This document shows positions 8,991-19,405 of a stretch of DNA of 64,000 bases, one piece after another. The DNA lies in the NCBI RefSeq assembly GCF_000315915.1, contig NC_020186.1, forward strand, positions 372,001 through 436,000, read 5' to 3'. The translations under genes were made by a program, and so were the position numbers. Numbering within the stretch: the first letter of the stretch is position 1; each line of letters begins with the position of its first letter. The DNA is from Henningerozyma blattae CBS 6284. Lineage: Eukaryota > Ascomycota > Saccharomycetes > Saccharomycetales > Saccharomycetaceae. The notes under the pieces are model-generated. The model searched no databases. It was given only the letters and a program-made list of their open reading frames with translations, and was not told the DNA's origin.

Positions 8991-10007
8991 TCAGACTCTG
9001 TCAGAAACATCCTCTTCCTCTTCTTGTTCTTCTTCTGTGTTGACAGCATCGGTAGGGGCATCACTATAAGCTGTTTCACCAGATGCTCTTGGAGATACAG
9101 AAATGTTCTTTTCTGGGATGTGAGCTGCAACTGGTTGGTTTCTGTAGTTTTCCACCTCTGGCCATTCACCATATCTACAGATGATAAAGCACAAGTACCC
9201 TGTCCAAATGGCAAAGATACAGTAATCTAAAATACCGTAGAAAACAGCTTCACCATCTGGAGTGATGGAATTACCACCATCGGCTAAACCCCAACAGACG
9301 TTATACAATAAAGTACAGATGATGGAGAGTAAATAAACCACCAAGGAAACACCTCTTACTTTCAAATCGAACACTTGTCTTTTAATTTGAATACCCAAAA
9401 TAAATAACGAAACGAAAACACCCATGACCCAGTAACCCCATTTATAAGTAGAATGGATCAAGGCACCAACTAGCAAAGAGATGACCCAGTATTCATACCC
9501 GATAATTTGAACAATTAATGAATGGATCAATTCCCAAGTGGAGAAAACTTCACCAGAATGGTTGATAGTAATACCAGCTAATTCCATTAAAAATAATTGG
9601 ATAGGCCAGCATAAGAACCAAGCGACATATTTAGCATAAAAGATTTGTCTAACGTTAGGGTATAGGTCGGTAACGGGATGCGATACATCTTCACCTCTAA
9701 ATTCAGCTTGAATGTTTGTCCAACCCAAATTGGAAGCATATGTGTAGTATTGGAAAAATTCGAAAATAGAAATCAAAAATGGACCAGCCATTGTATATTT
9801 GATCAATTGTGAACCATTTCTATATTCTTGATAGAAGAAGAAAACAGCATACATGATAGACAATACACCAAAGACTGAGTAGACAGACCATAACCAATCT
9901 GAACCATGTTCAGTTAAATGGATATCCAACCCATGTGGAGGATTCACGTGAACCGCTCTATTACCACTTCTCTTAACGATTTCGACAAAATCACTAGTTG
10001 CAGTCAT
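8991..10007 (-). CDS. HSP30: Hsp30-like seven-helix membrane protein, array copy 3 (type A)
   Basis: 338 residues starting MTATSDFVEI. It has the complete family signature set and type A features: HSGEVFSTWELIHSL, FEFFQYYTYASNLGW, LLYNVCWGLADGGN. Helix 7 is LDYCIFAIWTGYLCF, with Phe where photoactive rhodopsins have Lys. The C-terminal tail is short and strongly acidic (EEEQEEEEDVSDRV). A 195-bp stretch (9604-9798, covering helices 2-3) is identical base for base to copy 5, including third positions, which points to recent gene conversion or duplication. Cellular role as for Hsp30: a stress-induced plasma-membrane protein. Confidence 0.93.
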   Translation of the reverse strand: MTATSDFVEIVKRSGNRAVHVNPPHGLDIHLTEHGSDWLWSVYSVFGVLSIMYAVFFFYQEYRNGSQLIKYTMAGPFLISIFEFFQYYTYASNLGWTNIQAEFRGEDVSHPVTDLYPNVRQIFYAKYVAWFLCWPIQLFLMELAGITINHSGEVFSTWELIHSLIVQIIGYEYWVISLLVGALIHSTYKWGYWVMGVFVSLFILGIQIKRQVFDLKVRGVSLVVYLLSIICTLLYNVCWGLADGGNSITPDGEAVFYGILDYCIFAIWTGYLCFIICRYGEWPEVENYRNQPVAAHIPEKNISVSPRASGETAYSDAPTDAVNTEEEQEEEEDVSDRV

Positions 10008-11220
10008 TATGAATTATTAATTGTATAATTGTATTTTTTTAGTATCAATTAAATTTTTTATTTATTTGTTTGTTGATATTTTTGTAAGAGTTCTACAATT
10101 CACAATCCAAGTTCAAGTAATTAATCATGAAATACAGCCCATTATATATGAATCTTTTTGTTAGAAAAATATGCTCTACAATGGACAGATGGAAGTGCTA
10201 CATCGTCAAAGTTCGAGGGGCTAATGTCCCAACCAACCAAAATCACAAACCGTATGGCATAGTAACCCCCTACATCACGTTCCAGGAACGGTGATCTCTT
10301 ACTGCACGTCATTAAGTCCGGCTCTTTTTTTTGACGGTCTACGATTCCTCAAATTTACGACTCTACGATTACTAACACTAGAGTTAGACACGATAAAACA
10401 CTCAAAACACTCAAAACACTGTACCATATGTTACATGTTTGTTTTTTTAAAGCCATACTTTCTTAACTCCTTGACTTTAGGAACACAAGCTTCAAAATTC
10501 AAGAATTGACTAATTGGCGGCAGTTGCCTGGGATGTCGGCCAAGCAAAGCTTCGAGGGTTGCCGACAGGCAAAAGCCCGGGCTGGCGAATCGTGACGGAG
10601 TGTATCTCAATACGGCCTGCCCAACGTTCTGAAACACCCCTGGTTGTATTTGGACTCAGACCCTCGGTGATTTAGGGCTGTCACACAAGTGATTGGTTGC
10701 TGACAAATAGATATCACCAAGAAAGGTCAAAACAAATCAAGACAAAACGTAATGGAACAGTAGAGAACATTAGAGAAAAGCAGTTTTAATTAGTTTGTTC
10801 AAAGTTACTAAACAGATATATCTATATTTGGAAACAATCGTTCGAATAAGTGTCGTTGTATTTATGATGAGTCGTGTGGAACGAATCGAACTACATAAGA
10901 ATGCTTTTCCATAAATGGTAATGAGGTCAATATTCAAAATAAAATGTTAAGTAGTTTTATTGCAAGAGAATTGATTCAAATGTATTTGCTCATACTAGAA
11001 CGTATTTTTTTTTATACCTGAAACAGTAAAAATGTGAAATATATCGAAATATATCGAAATATTGTAAACAAAATGATTAAGTTATTAGAGTAAAGCTATA
11101 CATTATGGTTATGTAGGTATAGAAAAATATTAATTATTAGAATAGTAGTAAAGGCATTAAGAGTTGTGTAATTATCGTTTGTTTGTTTGTTTCTTGCAAA
11201 GTAAATAGTAGTACAACAAA
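10008..11220 (-). promoter_or_regulatory. Spacer between HSP30 copies 4 and 3 (promoter of copy 3)
   Basis: A TATATAAT-like box on the minus strand (10149-10142) lies about 135 bp before the copy 3 ATG. Stress-response cores are at 10216-10220 (AGGGG), 10267-10271 and 10637-10641 (CCCCT). A GC-rich island at about 10510-10660 holds the palindrome GCCCGGGC (10575-10582) and the inverted pair TTGCC/GGCAA around it. No gene seen. Confidence 0.6.
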
Positions 11221-12267
11221 TCAAACTCTGTCAGAGACTTGATTCATAGAATTTTGTTCTGAATGAACACCTTCTTCAACTTGTTCAGGTTCTTCATTGT
11301 CGGTGTTTTCAATATCAGTGTCTACATAGGCAGTATCACCAGAAGCTCTTGGAGATTCTACAGCTACATCTTTGGCAGGGAATAAGTTCTTTTCTTGGCC
11401 TACAGCATTGTTCACTTGTGGCCATTCACCGTATCTGCAAATGATAAAGCACAAATAACCAGTCCAAATGGCAAAGATACAATAATCCAAGACACCGTAA
11501 AAGACAGATTCACTATCTGGAGAAATGGCATTACCACCATCAGCTAAACCCCAACAGACGAAATATAACAAAATGACAATAATGGCAGTACAATACATAC
11601 CCAATGAAACACCTCTTAATTTCAAATCAAAGACTTGTCTCTTGAATTGGATACCTAACACAACAAGCATGACGAAAGCACCCATGGTCCAGTAACCCCA
11701 TTTATAACTGGAACGGATCAAAGAACCAACTAACAATGAAATGACCCAATATTCAAACCCAATGATTTGTACTAATAAAGAATGAATCATTTCCCAAGTA
11801 GAGTAAAATTCAACAGAATTCTTAATAGTAAACCCAGCTAATTCAAACATGAATAATTGAATTGGCCAGCATAAGAACCACGAGACATACTTAGCATAAA
11901 AGATTTGTCTAACTTGTGGAGACAAATCTGTGACAGGATCTGAAATATCCTCACCTTTGAATTCAGCTTGAATGGCAGTCCAACCCAAGTTAGAAGCATA
12001 TGTATAGTATTGGAAAAATTGGAAAAGTGAGATTAAGAATGGACCTGCCATTGTATATCTCACCAATTGCGAACCACTCTTAAATTGTTGATAAAAGAAG
12101 AAGCAGGCATACATGATAGCCAAAACACCATATACAGAATATACAGACCATAACCAATCTGAACCATGTTCTGTTAGATGAATATCTACCCCGTGAGGAG
12201 GATTGACATGAACGGCTCGATTACCTGATCTTTTGACTAGTTCGACGAAATCACCAGTTGATGACAT
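11221..12267 (-). CDS. HSP30: Hsp30-like seven-helix membrane protein, array copy 4 (type B)
   Basis: 348 residues starting MSSTGDFVEL. It shares type B features with copy 2 (LFQFFQY, STWEMIH, MYCTAIIVILLYFVCWGL) and has its own loop KGEDISDPVTDLSPQV where the others read YPNV before RQIFY. The tail is long, PRASGDTAYVDTDIENTDNE followed by an acidic and Asn/Gln-rich end. Helix 7 is LDYCIFAIWTGYLCF, again without the retinal Lys. It is flanked by about 1.2-1.4 kb spacers and is transcribed in the same direction as the rest of the array. Confidence 0.93.
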   Translation of the reverse strand: MSSTGDFVELVKRSGNRAVHVNPPHGVDIHLTEHGSDWLWSVYSVYGVLAIMYACFFFYQQFKSGSQLVRYTMAGPFLISLFQFFQYYTYASNLGWTAIQAEFKGEDISDPVTDLSPQVRQIFYAKYVSWFLCWPIQLFMFELAGFTIKNSVEFYSTWEMIHSLLVQIIGFEYWVISLLVGSLIRSSYKWGYWTMGAFVMLVVLGIQFKRQVFDLKLRGVSLGMYCTAIIVILLYFVCWGLADGGNAISPDSESVFYGVLDYCIFAIWTGYLCFIICRYGEWPQVNNAVGQEKNLFPAKDVAVESPRASGDTAYVDTDIENTDNEEPEQVEEGVHSEQNSMNQVSDRV

Positions 12268-13643
12268 TATAAGGGAAATTTGGTTGTCTTGTTGTAGTTG
12301 TTTTTTGTAATATATAATTAATTGAAACTATTGGAACTATTGAAATAATAGTGAATGTTTTAATGATGGTTTTTTACAGGGTAAGAATAAATGTAATGAG
12401 AATTGAAATATTTCATTTAGAATAACAAGAGCTTTTATATGAAATTTTTTACACATTTTTTTTCTTTTCAATTAATGTAGATTGGGGGTACGTTATCATG
12501 CACTCCAATGCTAGTATATGCACATTGAATGTTTACGATCCTTGAAGATTTACCAGTACATTATCCTTACAAAGTATCTTTACAGAGTATTCTTACAATC
12601 CTTACAAAGTATCCTTGTATATGATCCTTGCAAAAAATTTTGTTACTAAGTATCCTGGAATGGCATATTTGTATACAATCCTTGTACATAGCTCGTGTGC
12701 ATAATCCTTGTACATAGTCACTACACAATATCCTTGCTTATAATGCTCGGAACTATAAGTCTTCCTGTCTCCTGTATACCTCTAAGGATCATGAAACTTT
12801 CTACTCAATTCTCCGATCTTGATGAGGTAATAGTACTACCTATTCTAGCAGCTGAGATCTGATGTCGTTCACTCACCCCCTGAAATGCATAACTTTAAAG
12901 AAATGTATTAGTTTTAGAAATAAAATAACTGCATCAGCTTAAAAAACTCCTTGAGCCTAAAGAGCCGTTCGTCCCCCTTATTTCCGCGGCTCTATTTTTT
13001 TTCGGCCCGGAGAAATATTTTGCCTGATATGGATCTGCTGAAAAAAAAAAAATGTCTCGAGACTAAAAATCACGACACTAATTATAGAAACTTACAAGCA
13101 AATATACTATTAAGGTCACAAATACCAAATGTGAAAACACCCCAAAATATATGTAAGGCAATTGTTATAATTCTTATCACAGTATGCATTATCACCACTA
13201 TATGCATTATCGTGATGAAGAGTTGTACAATTTTTTTGCCTGGAATTCCAGTATGGAAAAATAGAGGGTGAAGAATTTTCCAGTTTATGGAAATAAATCT
13301 GAATTGATTCATTATCATAAACAACTACAATACAAACCCCGGACAAATTATTTTATCATTGTAAAATGTGCCACTATCATTACTTAAAAAACCTTGTTAT
13401 TGAGATATTATTATTAAACTATAGAATATTAGAAAGTAGATAATAGTAAAGATTAAATATTAAAAATTAAAGATTAGAAATTAGAAATTAGAAATTAAAA
13501 ATATAGTGAATTAAATATTAAATATAGAATATTAAAATTAAGCGTAAACTGTAGTAGAAGATAAATGCGAATTAGTAAAAAGTGTAGTTACAAAAAAATA
13601 AGGAAAAAAATAAAAGTACATGTTAACTGGAAGTCTTGGAAAA
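12268..13643 (-). promoter_or_regulatory. Spacer between HSP30 copies 5 and 4 (promoter of copy 4)
   Basis: TATAAAAG on the minus strand (12439-12432) lies about 165 bp before the copy 4 ATG. CCCCT cores are at 12877-12881 and 12974-12978. A degenerate ATCCTTGTA repeat field (separate entry) occupies the middle, and short ATTAGAA-type repeats fill about 13430-13545. Short frames near 12951-13346 look like chance. Confidence 0.6.
12537..12750. repeat. Degenerate ATCCTT(G/A)(T/C)A repeat field
   Basis: About nine imperfect copies of ATCCTTGTA, ATCCTTACA or ATCCTTGCA recur at irregular 20-35 bp spacing, some with the extension CAAAGT or CATAG. Located 270-480 bp upstream of the copy 4 start codon. 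Confidence 0.75.
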
Positions 13644-14711
13644 CTATACTCTTTGAGAAATATCTTCTGGTTGCTCCATATCTTCGTCTTCATCTTCCGG
13701 TTCACGTTGTACCGCATCATTATCTGTATTTTCAATATCTGTATTTTCAATATCTGTATTTTCAATATCTGTATCGTAAGCAGTCTCACCAGAAGCTCTT
13801 GGAGACTCTGGTAAATTCTTTTCTTGCATTTGATTAGGCATCATACCGTTTTGAACTTCAATTTCAGGCCATTCACCATAATTACAAATGATAAAGCACA
13901 AATATCCTGTCCAAATGGCAAAAATACAGTAATCTAAAATACCGTAGAAAACAGCCTCACCATTTGGAGAGATGGCATTACCACCATCTGACAAACCCCA
14001 ACAGACATTGTATAATAAAGTACAAATGATAGACAACAAGTAAACAATTAACGATACACCTCTGATTTTCAAATCAAATATTTGTCTCTTAAATTGGACA
14101 CCTAAAACACAAAATGAAACAAAGATACCCATGACCCAGTAACCCCATTTATAAGTAGAATGGATCAAGGCACCAACTAGCAAAGAGATGACCCAATATT
14201 CATACCCAATCATTTGAACCAATAGAGAATGGATCAATTCCCAAGTGGAGAAAACTTCACCAGAATGGTTGATAGTAATACCTGCTAATTCTAATAAGAA
14301 CAATTGAATGGGCCAGCATAAGAACCAAGCGACATATTTAGCATAAAAGATTTGTCTAACGTTAGGGTATAGGTCGGTAACGGGATGCGATACATCTTCA
14401 CCTCTAAATTCAGCTTGAATGTTTGTCCAACCCAAATTGGAAGCATATGTGTAGTATTGGAAAAATTCGAAAATAGAAATCAAAAATGGACCAGCCATTG
14501 TATATCTAATTAACTGACTACCACCTTTCATTTCTTGGTAAAAGAAAAAGCAGGCATACATGATAGACAATACACCAAAGACTGAGTAGACAGACCATAA
14601 CCAATCTGAACCTGATTCTGTTAGATGAATATCCAAACCATGAGGAGGATTTACATGAACAGCTCTATTACCCCTCTTGAGTAGCTCGACAAATTCACCA
14701 TTTGCTGACAT
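13644..14711 (-). CDS. HSP30: Hsp30-like seven-helix membrane protein, array copy 5 (type A)
   Basis: 355 residues, the longest copy, starting MSANGEFVEL. It is type A (HSGEVFSTWELIHSL, LLYNVCWGLSDGGN) and shares a 195-bp identical block with copy 3 (14311-14505). Helix 7 LDYCIFAIWTGYLCF lacks the retinal Lys. After PRASGETAYD, the tail carries three units of the pentapeptide TDIEN, encoded by a 15-bp tandem repeat at about 13725-13772; copies 1 and 4 have a single unit. An Asp/Glu-rich end DEDEDMEQPED follows. It is the 5'-most gene of the array, with 1.7 kb of non-coding DNA upstream. Confidence 0.93.
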   Translation of the reverse strand: MSANGEFVELLKRGNRAVHVNPPHGLDIHLTESGSDWLWSVYSVFGVLSIMYACFFFYQEMKGGSQLIRYTMAGPFLISIFEFFQYYTYASNLGWTNIQAEFRGEDVSHPVTDLYPNVRQIFYAKYVAWFLCWPIQLFLLELAGITINHSGEVFSTWELIHSLLVQMIGYEYWVISLLVGALIHSTYKWGYWVMGIFVSFCVLGVQFKRQIFDLKIRGVSLIVYLLSIICTLLYNVCWGLSDGGNAISPNGEAVFYGILDYCIFAIWTGYLCFIICNYGEWPEIEVQNGMMPNQMQEKNLPESPRASGETAYDTDIENTDIENTDIENTDNDAVQREPEDEDEDMEQPEDISQRV

Positions 14712-16404
14712 TATGTATTATAGTGTATATGTGGTTGAATTAATTATTAAAGAGACTTGTGAATTAAAAAGAAAAATAGTAATTATGTGTGAGAAAACTG
14801 ACAAAATAAACTTTGATACTATTTGTGTATAGTAATGAACTTATTTTATTGATGATGTTTTTTTATTGCTTGAAATGAAAAAGGCCAATATCTACAAACC
14901 TATTCATTATTAACAAGACTTTATATATAAAATTTATCTCCAAACTATTTACTGTTTGTAATTAATAATTAAGGGAGGTGGTTGCTACTCGAACTCTCTC
15001 TTACTCTCTATCTTAATAACATTGTCTCCACCAAATATTATTACCACCACCCTTCTTTTCATGATAAAATGATGTTAAATCTATTACAAATTCTTCGGAG
15101 TTGGATTCTTATTCCAGTTTGGAACTGCGGTAAGATTTCCCTACTCCTGATTTTTCTTATTCATGATATCGTCCGAGAATAAGGAAAATTATACTACTTT
15201 AGAAATTACTCCGGACAAATTGAATGCTTAACATAATCTAGCAGTTTTGAAAATAAGGGTGCTTTAAATATCTCAAGACTTTTTTCTTCATAGAATTGCA
15301 TACGAGAAGATCTAAATGGCTTTACAGAGAACTAATTAAGGGTATGGTGGGTATTATTCATAATTTCGCTCCATCCATCCCCTAACACTACATATCCATC
15401 CCCCTTAGTATTCTACTACGAAGATTAGGGATTAAATTTATTTCCCTATTTTTGAGTTTACTAATATGTAATTATATGGGTCCGAATAGAGTTCTATTAG
15501 ACCATATATTCGGGTGTGTCTTATTTCCAAATACAGTCTTGATATAATCAGACACGGGATTTATGTGCTGTTGTTTTTTTTCATACAATGATTAATTTCA
15601 AAAATTTGTATACCTTCAAAAGATGTAGCTATGAGTATCTTGATGTAAAAAATAAGAAAATTGGGAGAAGTATTGTTGTATATTTATCTATCTGCATTAA
15701 AAATCGAGTGTCACCACTAGTAATTGATATTAATTTATGTATGCATATATATCAAAAAAAGATTTATGTAAATCTGTAGACTTATTTCCATAGGAAGTGC
15801 GGGTTTTATTTCTTCTATATTTGATATACTGCGTAAGTGTACGATATTTTTTAGTAAAAAATATTTCAATTACAATATCTTGAATTTAATGTTTAAAGAT
15901 TAATTAAATTTCCAATGGCGTACCTTCTATCAGCTTATCACTTAATATGTAGTATCTTAACATCAATTTTTTTAGCCCTAATATACAAATAAAATTTAAT
16001 TACTATGGCTCACAATTACCCGCACTTGCATATCAAATGATAGGCCTTGCAAAAAATGAATGGTGGATGATACATTACAGAGTGATATGATGGAAAAAGA
16101 GCAATATTAGCGTATAAGAATATGAAACGATGAAGAAGAAATTAAACTGAATTAAGATATTTATTACAATACTAGATATTTTAGGAAGATTCAAAATATA
16201 CTGAGAAAAAATTTAGTGCGTAAGAGCTTTTTAATAAAAAGGTTTCTAGTATGCTCTTCCTTACTCCTAATTTTTGTTGACTAGCACTTTGGGTTTACCG
16301 ACTACAGATCAAGTCGAGTCTCAAAATATTGAATTATCATATTCGAAGTGGAAGGAACTAAAATTATCAACCTCTGTCAGCTCAGAAACCCTTGGATCTT
16401 ACCT
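14712..16404. other. Intergenic, upstream of HSP30 copy 5
   Basis: TATATAAA on the minus strand (14927-14920) and two CCCCT cores (15379-15383, 15401-15405) belong to the copy 5 promoter. The remainder to 16.4 kb is AT-rich with no gene seen. I looked for a 3' LTR of the adjoining retrotransposon relic and found no convincing terminus. Confidence 0.6.
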
Positions 16405-18515
16405 CTATTCTTTTTTATCCCTTGGGTAATCTGTTTTCTTCGATAGGTATTTCTTAAACCACTTCTGATTTATTACCCTATGGAGCTTTCTAGTTATGGG
16501 TAGGTCCAATTCGTATGCTGTTTGATTTATTTTCTTTACAATCCTAAATGGCCCTACGAATATAGGATGGATCTTCCAATATTTACTTTCTGAGAAATAA
16601 GCCTCACGATTAAGTAATAGATAATCACCAACTGCATAGGTAACTTCTTTGTGAGCACTGGAAGCATTCCTCCTTTCTTCCTATTCTCTTAGTGATTCAG
16701 TTAAAAAGTCTCTCGTTCTAGTGATTAAGGCTCGTTGTTTCTCCGCGTGTACTAATGTAGAATCTGAACGACACGTAGGTGCACCTATAGTGGATATTAT
16801 AGGTCCCAGAGGTTTGTAATCTAAGTGTGCAAAGAATGACGTGGCTTGGATCGACGTTTGTGGGGTTGCATTGTAGGTAAATTGATTAATTGGTAATTCC
16901 CTGTTCCAGTCGCGAGGATTATTCCTTGCATGACTACGTATAGTGCTACCTATTGGACCATTCACTCTCTCTGTCGTCCTATTAGTCTCAGGGTGGTTGG
17001 AACTTGATTTCATGAGTTTTATCCCGAAACCTTTACAGGCGTCCAAGTAGAAGTCACTATTGAAACAAATATCTCAATCACTGACGATTTCTTTGGGAAA
17101 TCTGTGTTCCTTGAAAACGTGATTGAATAGCAAGTCCAACGTGTAGTATGTACACTTGTTGCAATGAAGTGAGCCCTCTTAGTTAGACGACCTATGACTG
17201 TTAGTATCATGTCGTTATTCCGACTCGTTGTTGGCAATCCGGTGATGAAATCAATACCTATTTTTTCCCATCTTTTTTGAAGGATGTGCTTCTTGTTGCA
17301 GTTACCCACTAGTTTTTCTCGAAGATTTGGCCACTTGGTACGTATTACACGATTTAACGTAATTCTGAGTTTCACCATATTGATAAGTGGCATAGATTCC
17401 GACATGTCCACCTGAAAATTCTTTATCATGAAATAATTCTAACACCTTCTTTCGAGCTGTTACTGGAACACAGTATCGTGTATCTGTAGGCTCTTGGATG
17501 ATTTGTTCAAACACACAACGTTTTTCTTTGTATTGTGAATTTCTTGACAAAATTTGGTGTTCTCCTCAACGATTGTACTCTATGGTTGAACTCTTCCTCT
17601 TTGGCAGTTGAACTAAACTGTTCGTGAGATGACTTGTCAAGCAAGTGTAGAACTGGGACGAAGTAATCGTCCTTCAAAAGTTCATCCCACCAGTCTTCTG
17701 GATTTATTTCGAATTCCATAATATTAACTGCATTCACTACGTTTCGCGAGAGTGCATCGGTTGCAGAGTTGTTTATGCCCTCCAAGTGTGTAATAGTAAA
17801 ATCAAAATCAGATAGAAAGTCCAATTGGCATGCAATTCTCCCAATTGGGGGTTTTGCAGATGTTAAGGTTAGCAGGGCTGAGTAGTCTGTCCGAAGTTCG
17901 AAGGGTCTGCCATGAAGGATATATTTGAAGAACGACAAAGTTCCTACAATGGCTTGTAGTTCGGGATCTGATACAGTGTAATTATGATCCGCTTTTCCTA
18001 AGGATTTAGAGAAATATCCTACGACTCCAACTACATTACCTAGGGGATCTAATTCTTCTAATACACCTCCGTATCCTAGTACTGAAAAATCCGTCGTCAA
18101 ACGATAAGTCTCATCATCATGTGGTTGGACGAGGAGTAGTCTGGAGGTCAAGCAGTTTTTTAAAGTCATAAATGCTTCTTGCTGCTCTGCTCCCCATTTC
18201 TGATCGACTTCGTTATTGATGTACTCTTGGATTAGCTTAGCCTTCGTAGAGCAATGGTCTATGAACTTTCGGTAAAAGTTAACAAGTCCTAAGATTGATT
18301 GGGCCTCTGTCTTCCCTTGAGGAGTGAGGAAGTATTTCACCACCTCGATTTTACTTTTCTTGGGCCTGATGCCAGTTCCACCAAGTTCGTGGCCAAGCAA
18401 AGAGACTTTTCTCTTGCAAAAATGGCATTTTGGACGCTATGTTATTAAACCCTCTCTCTATAGTCTTTGTAGTACTAGCTGATTTATAGATATCATCATT
18501 TTGTATTCAGGCTAT
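16405..18515 (-). pseudogene. Decayed Ty3/gypsy-like retrotransposon pol relic
   Basis: Read on the minus strand from high to low coordinates. First comes the downstream part of reverse transcriptase (KCHFCKRKVSLLGHELGG, then ILGLVNFYRKFI). RNase H follows (LTTDFSVLGYGGVLEE, the LRTDYSALL segment, and TDALSRN). Next are an integrase zinc-binding region, the integrase core (WEKIGIDFITGLPTT, HPETNRTTERVNG), and a GPFRIVKKI chromodomain-like C-terminus ending in TAG at 16407-16405. At least four frame changes and an in-frame TAG near 18450 break it. The N-terminal half of RT, protease and Gag are missing, and no flanking LTR pair was found. The domain order RT-RNase H-IN is that of Ty3, not Ty1. 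Certainly inactive. Confidence 0.92.
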
Positions 18516-19405
18516 AAGAGGGCCAAAATTAAAACAATTTTTCAATGTCATGAATATTTCGTGTTGCTTAGCGCGATATTATCATTTGTATTTTTCTTTT
18601 TTTAAGTAGGTAACATTGTTAGTACTATGCTTCATTTTTATATTGCAAATTGTCAATACTCTAATGTAGTACAATACTAAATCACAGGTTTCTTTCCAAT
18701 AACTGTTCACCGTTAATACGATACTATTCTTACTCGGTTGTATTACTAATACAGAACTCTGATTGGATACATGGCATTACGGCGCCCACTAATATGGTTT
18801 AGTGTGAATGAAACAGCGTTATTTATCGCATTACTATAGGTAAATAATAGGCCACAAAGACTTAACAACTTTATATAAAACTTAAAAACAAGTCACTAAT
18901 TTTTCAGTAAACTAGATCAGTTTGAAGTAAGATTATAGCTGAATAGTTAGTAGAACTTATAGGTGAATGAACTTGTGATGGGAGTAAGGGTATAATATGT
19001 GGATACAATGTATTTTCCAGCACTTAGATCAGTCGTAAGTCCAATCCTATGCATACCGTCCTAAAAAATTAATTCAATAAAATTTTTCTGTTGTGTTATT
19101 GGCCTATTTTGTGCCTTTACTATGGCTGTTATATGTTGCCTATAATAGACCCTTCATTAGTTGCCTACTATTGAACAAAAAATTAAATATATCAATTTTC
19201 TTATATAAATAAAATTTCCACACCAAGATATGTTCTGAGTTACTCATTTAAGTTAAAAAAAAGAAAATTATTAAATTGGCTTATATTTCATTAACCAATT
19301 TCATTAATTATACATTTTCTTCACACAATATATAAGATCAGAATCCTTCAAAACTTTTCTACATTCTTTCTTCTCCTTATATTGTGTACTTTAAATAAAA
19401 ATTTC
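18516..19405. other. Intergenic between Ty3-like relic and solo LTRs
   Basis: AT-rich, probably including unrecognisable decayed element sequence; no open frame or RNA gene supported. ATTTC at 19401-19405 is the first of three target-site copies. Confidence 0.5.

Noticed and set aside
10431..10637. 68-codon frame in the HSP30 copy 3 promoter
   Set aside because: Spans the GC-rich palindromic island; no family resemblance.
15588..15779. 63-codon frame upstream of HSP30 copy 5
   Set aside because: AT-rich composition, no recognisable motif, isolated and without promoter features; expected by chance.
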